Shown here: positions 7,576 to 17,038 of the stretch, one piece after another
How positions within the stretch are numbered: position 1 is the stretch's first letter
Layout of the letters: every line of letters begins with the position of its first letter
Assembly: GCF_011947265.1 (NCBI RefSeq)
Contig: NZ_JAATHD010000015.1
Span: forward strand, 1 to 64,000
Reading direction: 5' to 3'
Length of the DNA stretch: 64,000 bases
DNA from: Paenibacillus sp. HB172176
GTDB taxonomy: Bacteria; Bacillota; Bacilli; Paenibacillales; Paenibacillaceae
The notes under the pieces: generated by a model
Database searches by the model: none
Told to the model about the DNA's origin: nothing
The model's input: the letters and a program-made list of their open reading frames with translations, nothing else
Translations under genes and position numbers: made by a program

Positions 7576-10257
7576 TTACTTCGCTTCATACCAATTGCTG
7601 CCAAAGCTCACATCCGCCTTCAACGGAACATCGAGCTTAAGCGCGCCCGACATGACCTCCGGCAGGAGCTTCTTCATGATCTCAAGCTCGTCCTCAGGCA
7701 CCTCGAACACTAATTCATCATGCACCTGAAGCAGCATGCGGCTCTTCAATTCGCGTTCCCGAAGCGCTTCGTCCATCTGCACCATCGCCAGCTTGATAAT
7801 ATCCGCGGCCGTCCCTTGAATCGGCGTGTTCATCGCCGTCCGTTCCGCGAAGGAGCGCAGATTGAAATTGGAGGCTTTGATCTCCGGCAGATAACGTCTG
7901 CGACCGAGCAGCGTCGTCACATAGCCGTCCTCCTTCGCTTTGGCGACGATATCGTCCATATACTTCCGAACGCCCTTGAATACGGCAAAATATTGCTCGA
8001 TGAACCTCGAGGCGTCCTTGCGCGTAATGCCAAGATTTTGCGACAGGCCGAAGTCGCTGATGCCGTATACGATTCCGAAGTTGACGGCCTTCGCCGAGCG
8101 GCGCATGTTCGAATCCACTTCCTCCGCAGATACGCCAAACACGTCCATCGCGGTCTTCGTATGAATGTCCATGTCGTGAATGAATGCTTCCTTCAAGTTC
8201 TCATCGTCGGATATATGCGCCAGCACACGGAGCTCGATCTGCGAATAGTCGGCCGCGAGAATCGACCAGCCGGGCTCCGAGGGAACGAACGCTTTCCGAA
8301 TTTGACGGCCTTCCTCCAGCCGAATCGGGATGTTCTGCAGGTTCGGGAATTGGCTGCTGAGCCGCCCCGTTGCCGCAATCGTCTGCCGATAATACGTATG
8401 CACCTTGCCGGTTTCGCCGCGAATCTCCTTGAGAAGCCCCTCCACATAAGTGGACTGCAGCTTAGAGAGCTGACGATACAGGAGAATCTGCGGAATAATC
8501 CCATGATAAGGCGCAAGCTCCTCAAGCACCTCCGCGTCGGTCGAATAACCCGTCTTCGTCTTCTTCTTGGCCGGCAAGCCCAGCTTCTCAAATAGAATCT
8601 CGCCCAGCTGCTTCGGTGAATTAATATTGAACTCGACTCCCGCTTGTCCGTAGATATCTCTCATAATCGCGGCGAGGCGACCCTCCAGAGCGCTTCCCAG
8701 CTTCTGCAGCTCCTCCTTCTCCACCTTGATGCCTTGATGCTCCATCCCCGCAAGCACGCGGGAAATCGGCTGCTCCAGCTCGAAATACAGCTTGCTCATG
8801 TCCGTGCGTTCGAGCTCCGATGTCAAGATTGGGGTCAGCTTGCGGACCGCATCCGCCTTCAAGGCGAGATGCCGGAACAAGCTTTCGTCGTCCGGAACCT
8901 TGAATTTCGCTCCCTTGCCGTACACTGCTTCGTCGGACGGCAAGCCGCTCAGTCCTTGCTTCTCGTTGATTGCGCTGAGCGTCAGCGAGCCCTCGGTCGG
9001 ATCAAGCAGATAGGAGGCGAGTTGCACGTCGAAGGCGGTCCCTCCAAGCTTCAAGTCCGCCCAATTCATCGCAAGCTCGGCCTTGTGAAGATCGAAGCCG
9101 AATTTCTCGCTATTCTCGTCCGCAAGCCAATTTCTCAGCTTATCCGCGAAAGGCAGCTTCACCGCAGCAATCCCCAGCACGAATACTTCATCCTCGAACG
9201 CGATCGACATGCCAAGCAGCTCGGCTTGATGCGGATTCTCTCCGATAGCTTCAATGTATAGACCAGGCTTGTCCGCCTCAGCCGCCAATCGTTCTGTCAG
9301 CCGCTCAAGCTGCTGCGCATCGTTGTCCGAAGCAATAATCGCAACCTTCAGCTCCGCGGCAGCCGTCTTGGCATCCTCCTCCGAAGCGCCGTTGTCCGCT
9401 TGAAGCTCCAGCCGCTCGAGCAGAGATTTGAATTCCAGCTTGCGCAGCGCTGCGCCAAGTTCGCTGCTGTCATAGCCGCTGTAACGAAGCTCTTCGACGC
9501 CCTGCTCCATAGGAACCTCGCGGAAGATCGTAGCGAGCTTCTTGCTCATGAGGGCGTCCTCCCGGTGCTTCTCCACGTTATCCTTCAGCTTGCCCTTCAG
9601 CTTGTCGAGATTGGCAATGACATTCTCCACGCTCTCAAACTCGTGAAGCAGCTTAAGCGCCGTTTTCTCGCCCACTCCCGGAACGCCCGGTATATTATCC
9701 GAGGTATCGCCCATGAGTCCCTTCAGATCGATGATTTGCAGCGGCTCGAGACCATAGCGCTCGCCGATCGCCTCCGGCGTATAGAGCTCGACCTCGCTGA
9801 CGCCTTTGCGCGTGACCGCAACCGTAACGCCTTCGGAAGCCAGCTGGAGCATGTCCTTGTCGCCGGTGACGACGATGGTCTGCACGCCGTTCTCGTCCGC
9901 CATCTTCGTAAGCGTGCCTATGATATCATCCGCTTCGTAACCGGAAATTTCGAATTGCTGAATACCGAAAGCCGTAATCAGCTCCTTAAGCACGGGGAAT
10001 TGCTCCGACAATTCCGGAGGCGTTTTCTGGCGGCCGCCTTTATATTCACTGTAGCCCTCATGTCTGAACGTAATTTTGCCTGCGTCGAAGGCGACCAGCA
10101 CATGGGTCGGCTTATGCTCTTCGAGCAATTTAAGCAGCATGGTCGTGAAGCCGAAGATCGCGTTCGTATGCTGGCCGGCCGAATTCGTCAGCGGCGGCAT
10201 AGCGAAAAAGGCGCGATAGGTAATGCTGTTGCCGTCAATCAACATCCATTTATCCAT
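7576..10257 (-). CDS. polA: DNA polymerase I
   Basis: 893 residues. The 5' nuclease domain (about 1-290) has DGNSITYRAFFA and GLMGDTSDNIPGVPGVGEKTA; a degenerate 3'-5' exonuclease-like domain follows; the polymerase domain (about 490-893) has DYSQIELRVLAH (motif A), the K..NFGIVYG helix (motif B) and LQVHDELVFE (motif C). I placed the start at ATG 10257 with GAGGTG upstream. The frame stays open to 10353, but that extension runs across the previous gene's terminator and a promoter, so it is not coding. Confidence 0.97.
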   Translation of the reverse strand: MDKWMLIDGNSITYRAFFAMPPLTNSAGQHTNAIFGFTTMLLKLLEEHKPTHVLVAFDAGKITFRHEGYSEYKGGRQKTPPELSEQFPVLKELITAFGIQQFEISGYEADDIIGTLTKMADENGVQTIVVTGDKDMLQLASEGVTVAVTRKGVSEVELYTPEAIGERYGLEPLQIIDLKGLMGDTSDNIPGVPGVGEKTALKLLHEFESVENVIANLDKLKGKLKDNVEKHREDALMSKKLATIFREVPMEQGVEELRYSGYDSSELGAALRKLEFKSLLERLELQADNGASEEDAKTAAAELKVAIIASDNDAQQLERLTERLAAEADKPGLYIEAIGENPHQAELLGMSIAFEDEVFVLGIAAVKLPFADKLRNWLADENSEKFGFDLHKAELAMNWADLKLGGTAFDVQLASYLLDPTEGSLTLSAINEKQGLSGLPSDEAVYGKGAKFKVPDDESLFRHLALKADAVRKLTPILTSELERTDMSKLYFELEQPISRVLAGMEHQGIKVEKEELQKLGSALEGRLAAIMRDIYGQAGVEFNINSPKQLGEILFEKLGLPAKKKTKTGYSTDAEVLEELAPYHGIIPQILLYRQLSKLQSTYVEGLLKEIRGETGKVHTYYRQTIAATGRLSSQFPNLQNIPIRLEEGRQIRKAFVPSEPGWSILAADYSQIELRVLAHISDDENLKEAFIHDMDIHTKTAMDVFGVSAEEVDSNMRRSAKAVNFGIVYGISDFGLSQNLGITRKDASRFIEQYFAVFKGVRKYMDDIVAKAKEDGYVTTLLGRRRYLPEIKASNFNLRSFAERTAMNTPIQGTAADIIKLAMVQMDEALRERELKSRMLLQVHDELVFEVPEDELEIMKKLLPEVMSGALKLDVPLKADVSFGSNWYEAK

Positions 10258-10297
10258 AGGGTTGGTCAGCACCTCAATTCTAATAAATTCACTTTCT

Positions 10298-10325
10298 ACT
10301 ATACCACAAAATGGGCTTTTCCCAA
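10298..10325 (-). promoter_or_regulatory. polA promoter candidate
   Basis: Minus strand TTGGGA (10320-10325), 16 bases, TATAGT (10298-10303). The -35 lies inside the preceding terminator hairpin. Confidence 0.5.
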
Positions 10326-10349
10326 GCGTCGGCTCGGGAAAAGCCCATT
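10310..10349 (-). terminator. Terminator of the GGDEF-EAL operon
   Basis: 14-bp perfect arms AATGGGCTTTTCCC / GGGAAAAGCCCATT (10310-10323, 10336-10349), 4 bases after the EAL gene stop, followed by TTTTGT on the minus strand. Confidence 0.8.
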
Positions 10350-10353
10350 GCAT

Positions 10354-11574
10354 TCAATCCTGGCGGAATGCCGCCGGTTTGCCAAGCAGATAGCCCTGCG
10401 CGTAATCGACCCCCATCTTTTTCAGCAGCGTCAATTCTTCATTCGTTTCTATCCCTTCGGCAATGAGCGATACGTTCATCTTCGCTCCAATCTCCATCAG
10501 CGTATGGAGCACATGCCGCTTCATATCGTCCTCGTGAATATTCTGAATGATGGAACGATCCACCTTGATGAAATCCGGTCGCAGCTCCACGATCGATTGC
10601 AGGGAGGAATAGCCCGCCCCCACGTCGTCGATGGCGATCTGATAGCCTTGGCTGCGATAATGCTCCAGCACCTTCTTCACGGCCGGATAATCGGCGATGG
10701 AGCTTCTTTCCGTAATTTCGAATACGATCGTGTGAGGCTTCAGCCGATGCTCCTCCAGAAGCGATATCGTCTGTCCCGGCGAGAAGCCCGGATCCTCCAT
10801 AATTTGCGCCATCACGTTTATGAACAGCTTCTGATCCCTCTCGAGTCCGGAACAATGATCGATGGCATTCTCTCTCGCAAGCCGATCCAAAGCGTACAGC
10901 TGCCCCGCGCTTTCCGCGAATTGAAACAGCTGCTGCGGGCCTTCGAACCAGCTCCGGTCATGAAAGCGGGTCAACGCTTCATACCCGAATACATGTCCCT
11001 CGGATAAGGAGATGATTGGCTGATATACGGGGTATATGCTTCCTTTCATCGCAAGCAGACGCTCGAACGATTTCTGCCGCAGGCTTCGCTCCATCGCGTC
11101 CGCGGATTGGCCGTGCAGAATCGCCCGCTTGGACGCTTCGTACCACATATTCTCCCCGTCCCGGAACTCTTCGCGAACGACCACGGATACTCCGACATGC
11201 AATCGACCGACAGCCCTGTCATTCTGAAGCAATCCCTCCTGAAGGCGAAGCAATTGATTCTCCCAACTTTTTGTTTCCTGATAGGCAAGCTCGAGCAGCC
11301 AATCCTCAAGCCTCGCTAGCTCGCCTTCAGGCAAGCTGACAGTTATGAACAGATCATTGCTGATCCATTGCTTCTCTGCTTGAAACAGGTTCGATTGAAA
11401 CCAAGTCTCCGTCTCTCGGCTCGCAAAGCTCTTCCAAAGCTGCTGAAGCGTCTCTCCATTGCCCTCTCCCGGCGTCTTTGAACGCGAGGACCATGACAGA
11501 TAGATCATGCCGCAGCTTCCGGCGGATCCGTTCATTTGATTGTTGCTTCCGTTATTCGCTCCCAGATGTCTCAC
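10354..11574 (-). CDS. EAL-domain cyclic-di-GMP phosphodiesterase
   Basis: 406 residues, soluble. The first ~170 residues are a region I do not recognise. The EAL domain follows, with YEALTRF at 198-204, NVMAQIM, FEITER, IDDVGAGYSS, FIKVDRS, LIAEGIE and AQGYLLG. The metal- and substrate-binding residues of active EAL enzymes appear intact, so it should hydrolyse c-di-GMP. Its GTG start overlaps the stop of the GGDEF gene upstream (4 bases), so synthesis and breakdown enzymes are made from one transcript. Confidence 0.93.
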   Translation of the reverse strand: MRHLGANNGSNNQMNGSAGSCGMIYLSWSSRSKTPGEGNGETLQQLWKSFASRETETWFQSNLFQAEKQWISNDLFITVSLPEGELARLEDWLLELAYQETKSWENQLLRLQEGLLQNDRAVGRLHVGVSVVVREEFRDGENMWYEASKRAILHGQSADAMERSLRQKSFERLLAMKGSIYPVYQPIISLSEGHVFGYEALTRFHDRSWFEGPQQLFQFAESAGQLYALDRLARENAIDHCSGLERDQKLFINVMAQIMEDPGFSPGQTISLLEEHRLKPHTIVFEITERSSIADYPAVKKVLEHYRSQGYQIAIDDVGAGYSSLQSIVELRPDFIKVDRSIIQNIHEDDMKRHVLHTLMEIGAKMNVSLIAEGIETNEELTLLKKMGVDYAQGYLLGKPAAFRQD

Positions 11575-13049
11575 GATCCCCTTCGTCCCTCTCCTAGATA
11601 CATAGCCGTCACTTGCTCCATTACGTACACGCTGCCCCTATGAGCCTTGGCCCGCTTCTTCAGCAAAGCCGCCAGCTTGGACACCTCTTCCGGCGTCAGC
11701 TGGGATTGCCCGTCCCATTGCAGCACAGAGAGCGACAAGGTAACGCCATCCTGCCGCACGAGTCTTCCCGACCGATCCTCTACCGTCGATACATCCATGC
11801 CGCCGTAGAAAGGGATAACGCCGGCGTCGAACGCTTCGATTGCCGTCAGACAAATGGCTTCCGCGTCTCGATCGTTCACGATCGCGATGAAATCATCTCC
11901 GCCGATATGCCCGATGAAATTGCCCGTCGCCTCTCCATGCATAATCGTCTCCTCCAGCAGCTGCGCAAGGAATCGTATTAATTCATCTCCGAGCGAGAAG
12001 CCGAAGCGATCATTGAACCATTTGAAATAATCCAGATCGATATAGAGCACCGCCATCGGCTCTCTCGCCACAATTCTCCGCTTAAGCTCGGATTGAATGC
12101 CCGCATTCCCCGGAAGTCCCGTGAGCGGATTCGCGGAACGAGCCTCCTCGGTGCGGAGCGTCGTCATGCATTCCAGAATCGAACGAATCGACGCGGCTCC
12201 AATCAACTTCTCTTCCCTCGTAATGAGCACGATGTCGTACAACTGCGAATAATCCCTTGCCATGGCGAGCTGCGAGACCTCTTCCACGGGAACAGCTTCA
12301 TCCACGACGAGCGGCTGATTATCCATAATCCGTTCCACGGAGCGATGCCAGTAAAGCGGCAACCCGAATTGTCCGGCAAGCATTTGATGGAGCTTCTCCT
12401 TCATGAGAAGACCCAGGGGACGTCCATTCTTGGCAATGACGGCTCCTTGCGCTTTGGGATGCGTATCGAACAAGTAGGACACTTCGGATACTCTTGCGTC
12501 GGGCTCGAAGTCGAATACCGGAGAAGCCAGCATGCCGATTGTGTAATGCTGCTGCCCTTGCGGTATGGGAGCGATCCGATCCGGGGAGCCGTTCTCTCTG
12601 CCCGTCTTCTTTTTGCTGCTCTCCGCATGGCCGTTATACGCGCTTTGCTCCATTGCGTCCAGCATGCTCCGGTACAATGCCTCCTCCGCCGAGTCATGAT
12701 CGCATGACGCGATATAAGAGCTGCCCGTTTGGAAGCCGCCAGATCGATTGTCTTCCCCGGCTCCTCCCGACTTAAGCGCATGCACAAGCTGTCTTGCGGC
12801 AAGCGCCGCCACTTCGGGAGCAGGCTCTCTGCCATCCTCGAATCCGAAGAAATAGAAGCAGTCGCGTCCGAGACTTTGCTTCCAGAACAAGCCCCTGACC
12901 CGCTGCTCCCACGATGCGAGCGAGTCGCTCGCGGCAGCGCGCGAATCCTGCAGATGAAGATAGATAACGGCCGCTCCGCCGCTGCGGCAGCGCGACTTCA
13001 ACGCTTCAATCAAATTCGGATGAAACAATCCCTTTCCCGTCTTCTCCAT
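11571..13049 (-). CDS. CBS-pair GGDEF protein (diguanylate cyclase)
   Basis: 492 residues, soluble. The N-terminal ~165 residues are unassigned. A CBS pair spans about 175-295, ending in YDIVLITREEKLIGAASI. The GGDEF domain (about 300-475) has DLDYFKWFND and GGDDF at 383-387, an accepted variant of the active-site loop. No RxxD inhibitory site stands five residues before it, so product inhibition of the usual kind is not expected. The CBS pair may sense a nucleotide. It is first gene of the two-gene operon, with AAGGGG before its ATG. Confidence 0.92.
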   Translation of the reverse strand: MEKTGKGLFHPNLIEALKSRCRSGGAAVIYLHLQDSRAAASDSLASWEQRVRGLFWKQSLGRDCFYFFGFEDGREPAPEVAALAARQLVHALKSGGAGEDNRSGGFQTGSSYIASCDHDSAEEALYRSMLDAMEQSAYNGHAESSKKKTGRENGSPDRIAPIPQGQQHYTIGMLASPVFDFEPDARVSEVSYLFDTHPKAQGAVIAKNGRPLGLLMKEKLHQMLAGQFGLPLYWHRSVERIMDNQPLVVDEAVPVEEVSQLAMARDYSQLYDIVLITREEKLIGAASIRSILECMTTLRTEEARSANPLTGLPGNAGIQSELKRRIVAREPMAVLYIDLDYFKWFNDRFGFSLGDELIRFLAQLLEETIMHGEATGNFIGHIGGDDFIAIVNDRDAEAICLTAIEAFDAGVIPFYGGMDVSTVEDRSGRLVRQDGVTLSLSVLQWDGQSQLTPEEVSKLAALLKKRAKAHRGSVYVMEQVTAMYLGEGRRGS

Positions 13050-13109
13050 AGAAGATCCCCTTAACCCTGAAGAGCGTCATTTTGATTAGAACCTGTATTC
13101 GTCTATGTA

Positions 13110-13156
13110 TAGAAAAAGACAATTTCTAGCCGCGAGGCAGCTCATGAAAATTGTCT
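13110..13156 (-). terminator. Terminator of the pst operon
   Basis: Arms AAGACAATTT / AAATTGTCTT (13116-13125, 13147-13156) and a minus-strand TTTTTCT tail, about 47 bases after the pstB stop. Confidence 0.75.
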
Positions 13157-13202
13157 TAAAAGGACCTGCCTGTAAGCCCATAATGCATAAAGTGTCCGGT
13201 AC

Positions 13203-14006
13203 TCAGCCGAATCGTCCCGAGATATAATCGCTGGTCTCCATCTTCTTCGGATTGGTGAACATCGCTTCCGTCTGATCGAATTCAATCAGTTCTCCGGACA
13301 GGAAGAAAGCCGTTCTGGAGGAGATTCGAGCAGCCTGATGCATATTGTGGGTCACCACAACGATGCAATACTCCTGCTTCAGCTCGGAGATCAGTTCCTC
13401 GACCTTCGCGGTGGAGACCGGATCGAGCGCCGACGCCGGCTCATCCATCAGGATAATATCCGGCTTGACGGCAATCGATCTCGCGATGCACAGACGTTGT
13501 TGCTGACCGCCGGACAGCTTGAGCGCGGAGGTATGCAGACGATCCTTCGTCTCCTCCCATAACGCCGCCTTGCGAAGCGATTCCTCGACCAGCTGGTCAA
13601 GCTTCTTCTTGTCCTTGAGGCCATGATATCGCGGTCCGAACGCGATATTCTCGTAGATCGATTTGTGGAATGGATTCGGGCGTTGCCATACCATGCCGAT
13701 ACGTCTGCGAAGCAGGACCACATCCGTCTTCGGCGAATTGATATCCTCGTCGCCAATCCAGATCTCGCCCGTCATTCGCGCGTTCGGAATAAGGTCGTTC
13801 ATCCGGTTCAAGGTGCGAAGGAAGGTTGATTTCCCGCAGCCCGACGGACCGATGAGCGCCGTCACTTGCTTCTTCTCGAAGGACATGGTCACATTCTTCA
13901 CGGCTTTGTGATCGCCGTAGAAGACGCTGAGATCGCGTACAGAAATGCCCGCATCTTGATTGGAACTGTTCGCGGTCGCTTTCGTGGTTACTGTTGCTGT
14001 CGTCAT
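13203..14006 (-). CDS. pstB: Phosphate ABC transporter ATP-binding protein PstB (copy 1)
   Basis: 267 residues with an N-terminal extension of about 20 residues rich in T, A and N. Walker A is GPSGCGKST, the signature LSGGQQQR, Walker B IILMDEPASALDP, and the His switch THNMHQAAR. Energises phosphate uptake with PstC and PstA. Last gene of pstS-C-A-B; GGAGGG before its ATG, 13 bases after pstA. A second pstB lies at 18942-19697. Confidence 0.96.
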   Translation of the reverse strand: MTTATVTTKATANSSNQDAGISVRDLSVFYGDHKAVKNVTMSFEKKQVTALIGPSGCGKSTFLRTLNRMNDLIPNARMTGEIWIGDEDINSPKTDVVLLRRRIGMVWQRPNPFHKSIYENIAFGPRYHGLKDKKKLDQLVEESLRKAALWEETKDRLHTSALKLSGGQQQRLCIARSIAVKPDIILMDEPASALDPVSTAKVEELISELKQEYCIVVVTHNMHQAARISSRTAFFLSGELIEFDQTEAMFTNPKKMETSDYISGRFG

Positions 14007-14019
14007 AAGCTGGACCCTC

Positions 14020-14910
14020 CTATTTGGTAGCGGTAAACTTGCGGTACATCAAGCGTCCGATCCATCTCGCGAGCAGATTGAACAGGAGCACGGTAATAAC
14101 GAGCATGGCCGAAGCAGCGGCCGCAATCTCCGCGGCATCCGGCGCCAGGCCCTCCGAATTGATCTTCCAGATATGAACGGCAAGCGTCTCCGCCGGCCGG
14201 AACGGATTAAGCGGCGATACGGGATCGAATGGATTCCAATTCGTGAAATCAAGTCTAGGCGAGCTCATGCCTGCCGTGAACAACAAGGCTGCGGCTTCGC
14301 CGAAGACGCGTCCGGCGGCAAGAATCGTTCCCGACATAATAATCGGAAGCGCGATCGGAAGCATCGTGGAGGAGATCGTCTTCCATTTGGTCATTCCGAG
14401 CGCAAGGCTGGCTTCCTTCTGCTCGCGCGGCACACTCTTGAGCCCTTGCTCGGTAATCCGCACCATGAGCGGCAGATTGAATATCGTGAGTGCAAGCGCC
14501 CCCGCGAATAAGGAGAAGCCCAGGCCGAAGAAATTGACAAGAAGCAGCAAACCGAACAGTCCGACGACGATGGACGGGAACGAGGACAGCACCTCGACGA
14601 CGAGACGAATGAAATCCGTCACCTTATTGTCCTTTGCGTATTCGCTCATATAGATGCCCGCCCCGATGCCAAGCGGGATGGTAATGATCATCGTCAGCAC
14701 GAGCAAGAAGATCGAATTGAACAATTGCGGTCCGATACCTCCGCCCGCGCGAATCGATTCCGGCGGTGAGGTTAAGAAATCATAAGAGATGTGGCCGAGG
14801 CCCCTCACAAGAATGAATCCAAGCAAACCGATCAGCAGCAGAACGATGAGCGCCGAGACTCCGATAATAACTGCGGTTGCGATTTTATCTACTGTTTTTG
14901 GTTTCATCAT
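14020..14910 (-). CDS. pstA: Phosphate ABC transporter permease PstA
   Basis: 296 residues with six membrane segments. The permease EAA-type loop is visible (EQKEASLALGMTKWKTI), and FGEAAALLFTAG is typical of PstA. I chose ATG 14910, which overlaps the pstC stop (ATGA) and has GGGGG upstream; a longer frame exists but runs back over pstC. Forms the channel with PstC. Confidence 0.95.
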   Translation of the reverse strand: MMKPKTVDKIATAVIIGVSALIVLLLIGLLGFILVRGLGHISYDFLTSPPESIRAGGGIGPQLFNSIFLLVLTMIITIPLGIGAGIYMSEYAKDNKVTDFIRLVVEVLSSFPSIVVGLFGLLLLVNFFGLGFSLFAGALALTIFNLPLMVRITEQGLKSVPREQKEASLALGMTKWKTISSTMLPIALPIIMSGTILAAGRVFGEAAALLFTAGMSSPRLDFTNWNPFDPVSPLNPFRPAETLAVHIWKINSEGLAPDAAEIAAAASAMLVITVLLFNLLARWIGRLMYRKFTATK

Positions 14911-15815
14911 CTTAATTTCGACCCCCTTTCCAGAAGACGTACGATAAAGACGAACACGAAGGTCATCAGCATCAAGATGAGGGCCAGAGACCATAGCGCG
15001 TTATTATGCGGCGAACCGGTAACGGTGTTGCCCATGCTGAGCGTAATGGCGCTTGTCAAAGTCGAAGCGGATTCGAACAGGGAATGCGGCACGAACGGCG
15101 CGTTACCGATTACCATCTGCACGGCGAGCGCTTCGCCGAACGCTCTTGCGATTCCGAGAACAACGCCGGTCATAAGCGCCGGCAGCGTCGTCGGAAGCAC
15201 GACGCGATATATCGTTTGCCAGCGGGTAGCGCCAAGCGCGTAAGACCCCTCCTTCAGCCCTGCTGGAAGAGAAGCAAGCGCATCCGTGGCAACTGTAGTC
15301 ATAGTCGGTAATATCATAATCGAAAGCACCAATGCTCCCGCCGCGATTCCCACGCCTTGGCCGGGGAAAATATCGCGAAAGAAGGGAACGATAATCGTAA
15401 GTCCGACAAAGCCGTATACAACGGATGGAATGCCGGCGAGCAGCTCGATGACCGGCTGCAAATATTTGCGTCCGAGACGCGGCGTAATCTCTATCATGAA
15501 TAAGGAAGCACAGAAGCTGAGCGGCGCTGCGATGACAGCGGCCAAGATGGATGTGCTGAACGATCCGAAGATGAACGGAAAAGCTCCGAATGATGGAACC
15601 TCGGCCTCCGGCGCCCATTTCAATCCGGTAATTAATTTGATGACATTGACATGATCCTTGAAGAACGTGCCCAGACCCTTGGATGCTACAAAATAAACCA
15701 TCGCCACAATCGTGACGACAAGAATGAGGACGCAAATTCCCGTATAGATTTTCCCTGCCCATTCTTCAACGAAATGATTATTTTGAGCTTTCTCTTTAAC
15801 TATTGTTTGCGCCAT
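14907..15815 (-). CDS. pstC: Phosphate ABC transporter permease PstC
   Basis: 302 residues, six membrane segments with an N-terminal cytoplasmic tail. The region LKEGSYALGATRWQTIYRV is the cytoplasmic EAA loop, followed by GIARAFGEALAVQMVIGN. It follows pstS by 78 bases and its ATG is preceded by GAGGAG. Partner of PstA in the membrane. Confidence 0.96.
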   Translation of the reverse strand: MAQTIVKEKAQNNHFVEEWAGKIYTGICVLILVVTIVAMVYFVASKGLGTFFKDHVNVIKLITGLKWAPEAEVPSFGAFPFIFGSFSTSILAAVIAAPLSFCASLFMIEITPRLGRKYLQPVIELLAGIPSVVYGFVGLTIIVPFFRDIFPGQGVGIAAGALVLSIMILPTMTTVATDALASLPAGLKEGSYALGATRWQTIYRVVLPTTLPALMTGVVLGIARAFGEALAVQMVIGNAPFVPHSLFESASTLTSAITLSMGNTVTGSPHNNALWSLALILMLMTFVFVFIVRLLERGSKLR

Positions 15816-15893
15816 AGTAATCTCCTCTGCGGAGCTCGAAAGAGGCAGATGGATATCCGCCTCTTCGTTACTCGGAAATGGAAGCCTTTAGGT

Positions 15894-16865
15894 TTACTTG
15901 TTCGAAATGTTGCCGTCGATGTCGCGAACGATCTTCATTTTGCTTGCAGGGATGTAGCCAAGCTCTACGACAAGCCCCTTCTCGCCTTGAATCGCGTCGT
16001 CGTTCAACATGTAATCGAGGAATGCGCCGACAACTTCGTTTGGCTCGCCGTTCGTGTACATGTGCTCGTAAGCCCATACCGGATATTCGCCTGTTGTCAC
16101 GTTCTCTTCTGTCGCTTCAACGCTTTCGTATTTCACTGTTTTGATGGAATCGTCCAGGTAAGACAGGGCAAGATAACCAATAGCGCCCGGCGTTTCAGCA
16201 ACCAATTTCTTAACTGTGCCCGAGGAATCCTCTTGAATGGAGCCTTGAAGATCTTCCGTCTTTTGCCCAAGAGCGTATTTCTCGAAAGTAGCGCGTGTGC
16301 CGGAGCTTGAAGGACGGTTGATGATGACGATTTTCTCGTCCGCGCCGCCTACATCTTTCCAGTTCGTTACTTTGCCTGTGAAGATGTCAACGAGCTGCTG
16401 CTTTGTCAGATCATCGATGGTAACCTTAGGGTTAACAACGGTAGCCATGGCTACAACCGCTACTTGATGGTCGACAAGAGGAGCTGCTTTATCCGCATCA
16501 AGCTTCTCGGCCGCGAACACATCGGAGTTGCCGATATCATTCTGCTTCTCGGCGATTTGCGCGAGGCCGGTGCCGCTGCCGCCGCCTTGTACTTGAATCG
16601 TTACGTCTTTATTGTCGTTCATGAACAATTTCGAAGCTTCGTCAACAAGCGGTTGAAGCGCTGAAGAGCCGGTTGCCAGGATGGAGCCCTTCAATGCCGC
16701 AGGTTCTTTCGTCGGTTCAGCAGTCGGATCGGCAGTAGCTGTCGCTGCGCCCGTATTATTTGTCGCAGGAGTGTTGTTGTTCCCTCCGTTGTTATTGTTG
16801 TTTCCGCATGCTGCCAGTGTGAAGGTAAGTACGATTGCCATGATCATCATCAGCGATTTCTTCAT
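15894..16865 (-). CDS. pstS: Phosphate-binding lipoprotein PstS
   Basis: 323 residues. A lipoprotein signal ends at LAACGNNN (Cys20), followed by an N-, G- and T-rich linker to about 55. The binding fold has ILATGSSALQPL, QGGGSGTGLAQIAE (phosphate-binding S/G/T loops) and RPSSSGTRATFEKY. It captures phosphate outside the membrane. First gene of the operon, preceded by a PhoP box array. Confidence 0.97.
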   Translation of the reverse strand: MKKSLMMIMAIVLTFTLAACGNNNNNGGNNNTPATNNTGAATATADPTAEPTKEPAALKGSILATGSSALQPLVDEASKLFMNDNKDVTIQVQGGGSGTGLAQIAEKQNDIGNSDVFAAEKLDADKAAPLVDHQVAVVAMATVVNPKVTIDDLTKQQLVDIFTGKVTNWKDVGGADEKIVIINRPSSSGTRATFEKYALGQKTEDLQGSIQEDSSGTVKKLVAETPGAIGYLALSYLDDSIKTVKYESVEATEENVTTGEYPVWAYEHMYTNGEPNEVVGAFLDYMLNDDAIQGEKGLVVELGYIPASKMKIVRDIDGNISNK

Positions 16866-16915
16866 TTCCTTTTTTTCCCCTCTCGCGATCCAATTTGTTT
16901 TTGTTTACAAGATTC

Positions 16916-16958
16916 ATTGTAGATGCCCGTCATTAACCTAATGTTTTCACTTTGTAAA
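16916..16958 (-). promoter_or_regulatory. PhoP box array and promoter of pstSCAB
   Basis: On the minus strand TTTACA, AAAACA and TTAATG (16953-16958, 16942-16947, 16931-16936) are spaced exactly 11 bases apart. A 9-base gap then leads to TACAAT (16916-16921). PhoP boxes in Bacillus are TT(A/C/T)ACA direct repeats with about 5-base spacers that stand in for a -35. Confidence 0.75.
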
Positions 16959-16974
16959 ATTTATAATTAATTCT

Positions 16975-16991
16975 CATAGAATTTTTCTATG
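16975..16991. promoter_or_regulatory. Palindromic LysR-type operator candidate
   Basis: CATAGAA TTT TTCTATG is a 17-base perfect palindrome containing T-N11-A, the LysR-type box. It lies 48 bases before the divergent lysR start and 17 bases upstream of the PhoP boxes. TATAAT elements at 17000 and 17011 follow on the plus strand. Confidence 0.55.
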
Positions 16992-17038
16992 ATACTCCAT
17001 ATAATATAGATATAATCTAGTATGCATGGAGGTACATA

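Noticed and set aside
9400..11007. Plus-strand frame of 535 codons opposite polA and the EAL gene
   Set aside because: It spans two genes and a terminator on the opposite strand; its composition is that of reversed coding sequence.
15894..16865. Frameshift or second start in pstS
   Set aside because: The lipoprotein signal, length and ribosome site all agree with one intact gene.
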